Assembly (NCBI GenBank): GCA_002296975.1
Contig: DBIS01000266.1
Span: forward strand, 1 to 12,700
Direction: 5' to 3'
Length of the DNA: 12,700 nucleotides
From: Deltaproteobacteria bacterium UBA796
GTDB lineage: Bacteria > Myxococcota_A > UBA796
In this document: piece by piece, positions 7,056 through 12,700 of the stretch
Position numbering within the stretch: the first letter of the stretch is position 1
How the letters are laid out: each line of letters begins with the position of its first letter
Notes under the pieces: generated by a model
The model's database searches: none
Told to the model about the DNA's origin: nothing
The model's input: only the letters and a program-made list of their open reading frames with translations
Position numbers and translations under genes: made by a program

Positions 7056-7418
7056 ATGAATATGGACCTCACCTATCGGAATCTAAAACCTTCAACTCGT
7101 CTCAAAGGGAGGGCTGAGAAAAAATTCCAAAAAGTGGCCAAGCATCTGCGTGAGCCGATCGAGGCACACTTTGTGCTGCGTGAAGAGAAGCATATGAAAA
7201 TCGCCGAATTGACGGTGACTGGGAGTGGAGAGGTGTTCAAGGCAGAGGAGCAAACTTCAGATATGTTTGCGTCGATCGACGGTGCGATGACCAAGTTGGA
7301 ACGTGTTGTTCGGCGGCATAAAGAGCGCGTTCAGGACCGGTGGCACACTGGGTCTTCCGAAGCCGCAGATGGCTTTGTTGTGCCGTCTGTCGATGAAGGC
7401 GAGGACATCGAGGCGTAG
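7056..7418 (+). CDS. hpf: ribosome hibernation promoting factor (short HPF/RaiA family)
   Basis: HPF-type proteins bind the 30S decoding region and inactivate ribosomes in slow-growing cells. The 120 residues carry the typical beta-alpha fold: MNMDLTYRNLKPS, a basic helix (GRAEKKFQKVAKHL), KIAELTVTGSGE, and the signature TSDMFASIDGAMTKLERVVR followed by RHKER. It lacks the extra C-terminal dimerisation domain of long HPF, having only an acidic tail of about 20 residues, so it is the short type; whether it makes 100S dimers like E. coli HPF or acts more like RaiA cannot be said. GGAAAG at 7045-7050 is the ribosome binding site. Its place directly after rpoN is the classic one. Confidence 0.93.
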   Translation: MNMDLTYRNLKPSTRLKGRAEKKFQKVAKHLREPIEAHFVLREEKHMKIAELTVTGSGEVFKAEEQTSDMFASIDGAMTKLERVVRRHKERVQDRWHTGSSEAADGFVVPSVDEGEDIEA

Positions 7419-8375
7419 GTGCCGAATCAGGCCCCAATCGGGGACCGGCCCGTAACGGTTCAAGTTCTGGTGTCCGCGAAGGAGCGACTCGGTGTCGTTC
7501 TAGAGTGCGGTCACCAGGGTTTGGGTCGAGCGATTAAAAATAGAGAACCCGTCAAGCCAGGCTTGGTTCTTGCTGGCCTGCAGCCTGCACACACGGACGC
7601 TGTTCATGTGATGGGCCGGGCTGAATATGAGTATTTATCGGTTCGCTCGCCAGGGGAACAGCGGAAGATATTGATGGACTATGTCCGTTCTGGGATTCCA
7701 TGCGTGGTGACGTGTTGGGGGCTTCGGCCCCTGCCGGTCTTACTGGAATTGGCGGCAGAAAACGAGGTGCCAATATTTAGCACCACAAAGTCCACCGGCG
7801 CATTTATCCGCGAACTCCAGGCTGTGCTGATTTTGGAGATGGCCCCCAAGGAACAACACCATGGTGTCTTGGTTCAGGTGCATGATTTGGGGATTCTGCT
7901 GACCGGTATGAGCGGCATTGGCAAGAGCGAAACCGCCCTTGAGTTGGTGTTGCGTGGGCATCGGATGGTCGCGGATGATGTGGTGGAGTTTGGGCGTACC
8001 GGTGATTCACTGATTGGCATGGGCTTGCCCAGCCTCGGTCAATTTGTCGAAATTCGGGGGCTGGGAATTCTTCATGCTGGTGATCTTTTTGGTCAGGCTG
8101 CCGTTGTTGATTCGGTTCGGCTTGATTTGGTTGTCCAACTGGTAGAATGGGAAACATCGATTGAGCTAGACCGGACTGGCCTCGATACGAAATTCCTGAT
8201 GATTTTGGGTGTTGAGGTTCCCCACCTGGTCTTGCCTGTTCGGCCGGGGCGAAACATAGCGATGATCGTCGAAATCGCCGCAAGAAATCAGATTTTGCGT
8301 AAGCGCGGAGTCAACTCGGCCCAACGCTACGAGGCGGCCTTGCTTGCCAAACTTCAATCCTCAAACTGCGAATGA
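7419..8375 (+). CDS. hprK: HPr kinase/phosphorylase
   Basis: HprK phosphorylates HPr on a regulatory serine with ATP and also reverses the reaction, tuning the PTS. The 318 residues fit the family. An N-terminal domain (1-about 135) ends in the catalytic region with HHG (His148), Walker A GMSGIGKS (163-170), ADD (185-187), the signature EIRGLGIL from Glu211 followed by DLFG, then ILGVEVPHLVLPVRPGRNIA and VEIAARN. All residues expected for kinase and phosphorylase activity appear present. The GTG start abuts the hpf TAG (TAGGTG) with GAGG 5 bases upstream, so translation is probably coupled. Neither HPr nor EIIA genes are in the window, although PTS genes often follow. The last 22 bases overlap the convergent gene. 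Confidence 0.95.
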   Translation: MPNQAPIGDRPVTVQVLVSAKERLGVVLECGHQGLGRAIKNREPVKPGLVLAGLQPAHTDAVHVMGRAEYEYLSVRSPGEQRKILMDYVRSGIPCVVTCWGLRPLPVLLELAAENEVPIFSTTKSTGAFIRELQAVLILEMAPKEQHHGVLVQVHDLGILLTGMSGIGKSETALELVLRGHRMVADDVVEFGRTGDSLIGMGLPSLGQFVEIRGLGILHAGDLFGQAAVVDSVRLDLVVQLVEWETSIELDRTGLDTKFLMILGVEVPHLVLPVRPGRNIAMIVEIAARNQILRKRGVNSAQRYEAALLAKLQSSNCE

Positions 8376-8911
8376 ATTAGCCATTGCGCTCGAGTATTCC
8401 AGGTCTTGGTACACCCAGGCCAGTTGAAGCTCAAGCGGGGGGCTGCTGACAAGAGTTGGTTGAGTGGCTGGGCTTTAAGGCCCATTTTGATGCTTTCAGC
8501 ATCTGCCCATATCGGGTGCCCATCGACCCCATTGTGGGTGGGAACACACGGTGTTTTCTGAGCTGTGAGGGACCGGAGGACAGAGGCTGGCGGGGGTGGT
8601 ACATCCACCGGGGTCACCAAAACGGGCCCAGAAACCCCGTCCAAGCCAATGCTCAAGGAGGCAGCCATATCGGTCGTTTTCCACTTCTGGTTGTGGCGGA
8701 TGGTGACAGAAGTTGGGAGAATTTTCTCCACCTCAGCGTGTTGGCCACCCAAGACCACGATGACTTCGGCGCCCACAGCCTCAAAAGCAGCAATAAGTTC
8801 CAAAATAATCGGTGCGCCATCCCACGGTAAAAGGGCTTTCGGATATCCCATGCGGCTGGAGGCCCCAGCAGAGAGGATGACGGCGGTGAGCTTGTTGGCG
8901 TCCAGGTTCAT
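8354..8911 (-). CDS. MobA-like nucleotidyltransferase (MocA type)
   Basis: The 185-residue protein has the NTP_transf_3 fold used by molybdenum-cofactor cytidylyl- and guanylyltransferases and related enzymes. Motifs are the nucleotide-binding loop LSAGASSRMGYPKALL (13-28), VIVVLGGQHAEVE, TDMAASLSIGL (80-90), the metal-binding PVDVP (101-105) and DGHPIWAD (130-137). MocA proteins usually end near a DIDTPEDY block; here the matching place reads KTWNTRAQW, so the second metal aspartates appear lost and the true substrate is uncertain. No molybdenum-cofactor gene is nearby. No good ribosome binding site is seen before the ATG. The 3' end overlaps hprK by 22 bases and the 5' end is 6 bases from the next gene's ATG. 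Confidence 0.82.
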   Translation of the reverse strand: MNLDANKLTAVILSAGASSRMGYPKALLPWDGAPIILELIAAFEAVGAEVIVVLGGQHAEVEKILPTSVTIRHNQKWKTTDMAASLSIGLDGVSGPVLVTPVDVPPPPASVLRSLTAQKTPCVPTHNGVDGHPIWADAESIKMGLKAQPLNQLLSAAPRLSFNWPGCTKTWNTRAQWLIHSQFED

Positions 8912-8917
8912 CGTGGC

Positions 8918-9748
8918 ATGTTACCGCAAGGCACATTTTGGGGAATTTTTGTGGTGTGGTTGTACTTGGTACTGATGGCTTGCTCCTCCCGACATCAAGT
9001 TGTGGATGTGCAGCCCAAAGTGCAGCGAATGGCCGTTCAAATTTCGGCCATTTTTGGTGAGATCGTGTCTCCAGACAGCGGCGAGATATTCCAAGAGGCG
9101 ACATCAGCAGAGCTTGAGATGGTGATCAGCTTGGCGCCCACCCGGCTGTTTCGAGATGGGTCCGAAGGCCGGCGGCTTGGGGTTGAGCGGGCCAGTTTGC
9201 GCCTTGGGGCCGACGGGGTTCCGTTTCGTGGATTTAGCTTGGCTGGCAGAGCTGTTGAGCTGCGAACCTTTCCCGATGGCGAGATTTTGATTATCGATTG
9301 GGTGGAGACAATGGCAGGTGCAGGGCGATTTATGGACGTCTTCGAACTCATTTTCCCAGCCATTTCTCCCGCACCGCCATCTTTGGCGCGTGGTGCCTCG
9401 GCCCCCAGACGAATCATATGGCCCTATTTGGGGGAAAGGAAGCTTCGATGGGACTCTGCAGTGGATGCGGTTTGGACGAATGAGGGTGCGGAAGAGCGGG
9501 CGGGGGTCAAAACCTGGCGCCTTATATACACAGGTCCATGGCGGATACATGGCGGTCGAAGAACCGGTCCGGGGCGCATTCAATTTAGAGGCCTCGGCAA
9601 GGCCAGTGGGACGGTATGGCTCGATAAAAGCTCCGGTGACCTGTCTGGTCACGATTTTGAGTGGTCACGCACGGTGACGGTTCAGGGTGAATCTGGACAG
9701 CTCCAACAGGTACAAAAATTCGTGGGTACAGTGAAGGTGATTCAATGA
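8918..9748 (+). CDS. lipoprotein of unknown function
   Basis: This 276-residue protein begins with a hydrophobic signal ending in a lipobox, LVLMAC with Cys22, so it should be lipidated and anchored in the envelope. The mature part looks beta-rich (VELRTFPDGEILIIDW, KTWRLIYTGPWRI, ASGTVWLDKSSGDLSGHDFE, QKFVGTVKV) and matches no family I can name. The start is uncertain. ATG 8918 gives a 21-residue signal but has no ribosome binding site and leaves only 6 bases to the divergent gene. GTG 8951 has GGGGAA at 8940-8945 five bases upstream and would leave a very short signal, MVWLYLVLMAC. The stop overlaps the next ATG (9745-9748), so it is the first gene of the right-hand operon. Confidence 0.78.
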   Translation: MLPQGTFWGIFVVWLYLVLMACSSRHQVVDVQPKVQRMAVQISAIFGEIVSPDSGEIFQEATSAELEMVISLAPTRLFRDGSEGRRLGVERASLRLGADGVPFRGFSLAGRAVELRTFPDGEILIIDWVETMAGAGRFMDVFELIFPAISPAPPSLARGASAPRRIIWPYLGERKLRWDSAVDAVWTNEGAEERAGVKTWRLIYTGPWRIHGGRRTGPGRIQFRGLGKASGTVWLDKSSGDLSGHDFEWSRTVTVQGESGQLQQVQKFVGTVKVIQ

Positions 9749-10197
9749 TTTGGGCCATTTTACTGGGGGCTACACCGCTCGATCCGGTTGGGGCACCCTT
9801 GGATTTCTATCTTACGGACCACAAGATCGGTGCGGTGCTTCAGGGTGTCGTGCCGGGATTACAGTCTTGTGTGGGTGGGAAGGATTTCAGTGTCGGGGTG
9901 GGTTTGGCATTGCTGTCGACTGGCGGTATCAAAGTGCGCCAAATTGGGCCTGTGTCTGCAGCGAATCGGGCTTGTCTGGATACACTTTTTTCCGCAGCAG
10001 AGAGCCCCAGTCACCACGGGGAGGACCTGGAAGTCGAGACCACTGTATATCTACGGGATGGTGTGGTTTTAGTGTCGGCGAGTCCAAGGGTGTTTCGGCG
10101 TTTGGTGGGGCCGCTGATGTTGTTCGTAAGCGGCGATGCAGACGCCCGTTTGCGGGTTGCTGAGTATCTAGGTGGAGGGGATGCCCGCGAACGGTAG
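9745..10197 (+). CDS. small secreted protein, possible AgmX/PglI C-terminal-like domain
   Basis: The 150-residue protein has a very short hydrophobic N-terminus (MIWAILLGAT) that may act as a signal. The centre resembles the AgmX/PglI C-terminal domain of myxobacterial envelope and motility proteins. There, a first cysteine (PGLQSC, Cys42) is followed by two beta strands (FSVGVGLALL, IKVRQIGPV), then a second cysteine in a helix (ANRACLDTLF, Cys77) and a final strand (LEVETTVYLRDG). The cysteine spacing is shorter than is typical, so this is a tentative fold guess. In that family the two cysteines probably form a disulfide. The ATG overlaps the upstream stop by 4 bases; the next gene's likely ATG is 35 bases downstream. 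Confidence 0.72.
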   Translation: MIWAILLGATPLDPVGAPLDFYLTDHKIGAVLQGVVPGLQSCVGGKDFSVGVGLALLSTGGIKVRQIGPVSAANRACLDTLFSAAESPSHHGEDLEVETTVYLRDGVVLVSASPRVFRRLVGPLMLFVSGDADARLRVAEYLGGGDARER

Positions 10198-10232
10198 TAC
10201 AGTGGGTGTGTAGTTTTCAGCGGGAGAGGGAT

Positions 10233-12200
10233 ATGGGCTTGAAAGAACCATGGGACGAATTGGTCGATGGATGCCATTGGCTTGGGGACCGCGAGGGGAT
10301 GCTCGCTTGCGTACCAGAGCTTGCTCAGGCCGTGCGGCCATTACAGGCGTGGCCAATCGGCCGGTCAGGTAAGCAGTGGGTTTGGCCTGTCACGGGCTTG
10401 GACCGACTGAGCGGTGCCCTGGTTGAGACCATGGAGCGAACGCGAGCATCTGAGGGCGATGTCTTGTCTGGCGTGCAGCCAGAGGCCATAGCTGGTGATG
10501 TGTTGGTTTCCCAGTTGGGAACTTTACTCCAAGGCATTTCAGAGCGGTCGGTTTCGACGGTTGTCCTCGGGGTTGCAGCGATGAGCGTCTCCCTTTTATC
10601 CGGTGGCCCCATGTCGTCTGATGAGCCTGCGGTGGCGCGGCGTGCACAGAGCTTGGTGGCTGGAATGAACGCGTTGGATGCCCCAGAAAAGGCGAAGGCC
10701 CTGGGTCGGGTTTCGGATGCTATTTCTGCGCGGGTGGCTGCTGCTTTGATGCTGAATGGTCTTAGTGCGCGTGGTTTACCCAGGCTGATGATCGCTAATC
10801 GGCTGTTGTGGGTCATGGCCCATGACGCCTTGGACCTCCCGCTTGCATCTTCTATTATCGGGAGTGCGCTTGATGAGGGCGTTGTCTCATCTGTGGAGCG
10901 CATCGCCAAGTGTGCCTTGAGCGATGCCGCCGAGCGCCTGGGGGGCCGCAAGGAACGTGGGGCAGACACTTTGGCAGAGGCCATTACCAAAAGTGCTGTG
11001 GGAGACCCATTATTGGGCCGTTCGTCTGGCCCGCTGCTGATTCGCTTATTGCCTCATCTTATCGACGCCCGCTCATTGAAGGGGCGAGTAGAAGCGCACA
11101 AGTTGGCCGCTCGTTTGTTGGAGCCAGGCGCCATTCGTACATTGTCAGGCGCATGGGAAGAGCTTGTAGAGCCGCTCGGAGTATGGGATTGCGTGGGCGC
11201 TGTGATGGCCAAAATCGTTTTTGTCGAGCGAACTGAGGGCGGGTGGAGAATCGACTCCAACGCCATCGACGATACTGTGGTTTGGGCGATGTCCATTCCT
11301 CGGGCTGAGCCAAGACGGGTTCACGCGGTCGTTGCCCTGCGCTTCGGGAATGTGATCGCTGCAGGTGGTGGTGGTGCAGAAATGCGGGCGGCGGTGTTTC
11401 GCCGGTGGGTCACGATGCTGGGGGACCAACAAGTTGGTTGTTGGATCGGGGGCCATGGGGTCGCAGTCTTCAATCGGGCCGCTGATGCACTGGTTTTTGC
11501 ACATTGGGTCAATCGGAACTTTGTTGGGGCCGATGGCATGTTGGAGACCAAAGACCAACCCGTGGCCTTACCGCCTGGGGTTTGGGTGGCTGCGGGGGTC
11601 GCGATGGGTGTTGTCGTTGGTGGGGATGATGGAGACCACACGCTCTTAGATGGCCCTGCAGTGTCTGAGGCCCTTCACCTTTGCGGCGGCAGTCCGGTGG
11701 TGAAGACCCAAGATGACCCGCTCCAAATTCGCAGTGTCGCCATCGGACTACGGGGCCTGGAAAGCAGTGGGGTTAGCATGTCGCGGGCGGTGATGGCCGC
11801 TGCGTTGAACGATTGGGGCGGCCTTGTGCATCGGTTTGGAGATAGTGCGGAGGTGGCAGGTGTTCAACGGGACTTTCAATGCTATCCGGTAGAAGGATGG
11901 GCTGAGCACAGCCAGGGAGCGATGTTATTTTTCAGCTTGGGTGCCCATCGGGGCCATGGTGTCGTTGAGTTGAAATATGTCGACTCAGCGGGCTTGCGCG
12001 ACCTATGCGCACAGGACGAGCGTCTGCAGGCGGGCGAGTTGAAAAGCGAAGCGCCCGCTACGTCGGATGAGGAAGATCCTTTCGGCTTTGGCGCCCAGCC
12101 CCGTGAAGATGGTAGTCCGGATGGCAGTAGCTGGGGTCAGCCGGGCTTCGGTGACGACGACGGTTCACACGGTTATCGAGCATACAGAGGTGAGCGATGA
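10233..12200 (+). CDS. large protein with a degenerate class III nucleotidyl cyclase-like domain
   Basis: The protein has 655 residues from ATG 10233, chosen over in-frame GTG 10206 because GGGAGAGGG (10222-10230) is a strong ribosome binding site for it. Residues 1-about 350 are helical and unrecognised, without signal peptide or clear membrane helix. Residues about 362-485 follow the class III adenylate/guanylate cyclase layout: a first strand HAVVALRFGN where FADI is expected, GCWIGGHGVAVFNRAADALVFAHWV where the GDG-x3-F-x4-AL segment is expected, then VAAGVAMGVVVGG and LLDGPAVSEALHL. Both metal-binding aspartate positions are changed (FG and GGHG), so catalysis is unlikely. The C-terminal 50 residues are acidic, glycine-rich and probably disordered. 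The family assignment is an inference from the pattern. It overlaps the next gene by ATGA. Confidence 0.72.
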   Translation: MGLKEPWDELVDGCHWLGDREGMLACVPELAQAVRPLQAWPIGRSGKQWVWPVTGLDRLSGALVETMERTRASEGDVLSGVQPEAIAGDVLVSQLGTLLQGISERSVSTVVLGVAAMSVSLLSGGPMSSDEPAVARRAQSLVAGMNALDAPEKAKALGRVSDAISARVAAALMLNGLSARGLPRLMIANRLLWVMAHDALDLPLASSIIGSALDEGVVSSVERIAKCALSDAAERLGGRKERGADTLAEAITKSAVGDPLLGRSSGPLLIRLLPHLIDARSLKGRVEAHKLAARLLEPGAIRTLSGAWEELVEPLGVWDCVGAVMAKIVFVERTEGGWRIDSNAIDDTVVWAMSIPRAEPRRVHAVVALRFGNVIAAGGGGAEMRAAVFRRWVTMLGDQQVGCWIGGHGVAVFNRAADALVFAHWVNRNFVGADGMLETKDQPVALPPGVWVAAGVAMGVVVGGDDGDHTLLDGPAVSEALHLCGGSPVVKTQDDPLQIRSVAIGLRGLESSGVSMSRAVMAAALNDWGGLVHRFGDSAEVAGVQRDFQCYPVEGWAEHSQGAMLFFSLGAHRGHGVVELKYVDSAGLRDLCAQDERLQAGELKSEAPATSDEEDPFGFGAQPREDGSPDGSSWGQPGFGDDDGSHGYRAYRGER

Positions 12201-12700
12201 CACGATTGGCGATTTTTTTGGTTTTGATGGGCTGTTCAGATGAAAAGTCTACCGATGATGCTCAGGCAGTAGAGGCCCTGGACATCACTGGAAAATACCA
12301 AATCTTTCCTGGCTCGGCGACCGGCTGTACTCTGGGGGAGGGTGAGGACGCCATCTCGGAAAATTTCTGGGTTATCGATTGGATGACGGGTCCGCTGAAG
12401 GTCAATGATGGTGACGAAGGGCTTAGCTTTTTGTTCCCGAAGGGTGGCGAGGAAGGCTACGAGTTTTCAGCCTCGATAATAGACAACGGGACCTTCACCT
12501 TGTTTGGTGACGTCGTCTTTGAGGGCAGCACGGACCGAGGGCTTGGGCCAGAGCCAGTGATGGCGAGGCTTTCGCTTGATGGTTCAGGGGAGGCCAACAT
12601 GAACGAAGACTGCTGGAAACTCACGGGCCATCTGCTCGTGACCGTCGATGAAGACGACGATGGTATTGAGGTGAACAACTGTGAGATCAATGTGCCTTTT
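12197..12700 (+). CDS. lipoprotein of unknown function, 3' end missing
   Basis: This frame opens at the ATGA overlap with the preceding stop and stays open for 168 codons to the window edge. MTRLAIFLVLMGCSDEKST is a short lipoprotein signal with lipobox LMGC, putting the lipidated cysteine at residue 13; Ser-Asp at +1/+2 precedes an acidic linker (DEKSTDDAQ). The mature part is acidic and beta-rich (ITGKYQIFPGSATGCTLGE, DNGTFTLFGDVVFEG, WKLTGHLLVTVDED) with three further cysteines. No family is recognised. It belongs to the operon beginning at 8918. Confidence 0.8.
   Translation, partial: MTRLAIFLVLMGCSDEKSTDDAQAVEALDITGKYQIFPGSATGCTLGEGEDAISENFWVIDWMTGPLKVNDGDEGLSFLFPKGGEEGYEFSASIIDNGTFTLFGDVVFEGSTDRGLGPEPVMARLSLDGSGEANMNEDCWKLTGHLLVTVDEDDDGIEVNNCEINVPF

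Noticed and set aside
8456..8975. Plus-strand open frames across the MobA-like gene
   Set aside because: The minus-strand frame carries the complete set of nucleotidyltransferase motifs; the plus frames carry none.
9104..9652. Open frame of 182 codons on the minus strand
   Set aside because: It is opposite the lipoprotein gene, proline- and arginine-rich in the manner of GC-rich shadow frames, with no recognisable motif.
10206..10232. GTG 10206 as the start of the cyclase-like gene
   Set aside because: The strong purine tract GGGAGAGGG at 10222-10230 is placed for ATG 10233 and would be coding if the upstream start were used.

Overview
The window looks like chromosomal housekeeping DNA from a Gram-negative bacterium of the former Deltaproteobacteria, most likely Myxococcota or a related phylum. 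This is an inference. It rests on LPS-synthesis and LPS-export genes (kdsB, an lptA-like gene, lptB), a gene fragment of the FYDLN_acid family known mainly from alpha- and deltaproteobacteria, HPr kinase linked to rpoN, and a small secreted protein resembling the AgmX/PglI C-terminal fold that is common in myxobacteria. The DNA is GC-rich and densely coding, with no gene-free stretch above 135 bases and no sign of mobile elements, tRNA, rRNA or CRISPR.

Layout. Bases 1-63 (minus) hold the 5' end of a FYDLN_acid-type zinc-ribbon gene. A divergent gap of 124 bases follows, then an unrecognised single-pass membrane protein (188-766). Next is the ribosomal operon rplM-rpsI (901-1741), closed by a strong intrinsic terminator (1758-1793). 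From 1834 to 8375 there is a tight run of plus-strand genes: kdsB, pyrG, an lptA-like gene, lptB, rpoN, hpf and hprK. KdsB consumes the CTP made by PyrG to activate Kdo for lipid A/LPS core. The LptA-like protein and LptB belong to the machine that exports finished LPS. RpoN (sigma-54), HPF and HprK form the downstream part, which in proteobacteria is normally the rpoN-hpf-PTS(Ntr) block. Most junctions overlap or nearly abut; the largest gap is the 136 bases before rpoN, which may contain a separate promoter.

A minus-strand MobA-like nucleotidyltransferase gene (8354-8911) overlaps the end of hprK tail to tail. Its start lies only 6 bases from the annotated start of a second plus-strand run (8918 to the right edge): a lipoprotein, a small secreted AgmX-like protein, a 655-residue protein with what appears to be a catalytically dead class III nucleotidyl cyclase domain, and a second lipoprotein cut off by the window edge. 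Two of the three junctions are 4-base ATGA overlaps, so this is very probably one operon. Its function is unknown and it is the least ordinary part of the window.

The strongest local oddities are a 19-bp tandem duplication that spans the rpoN stop codon, the pseudo-cyclase in the unknown envelope operon, an altered VQGDEP motif in KdsB, and very short signal peptides on several exported proteins.
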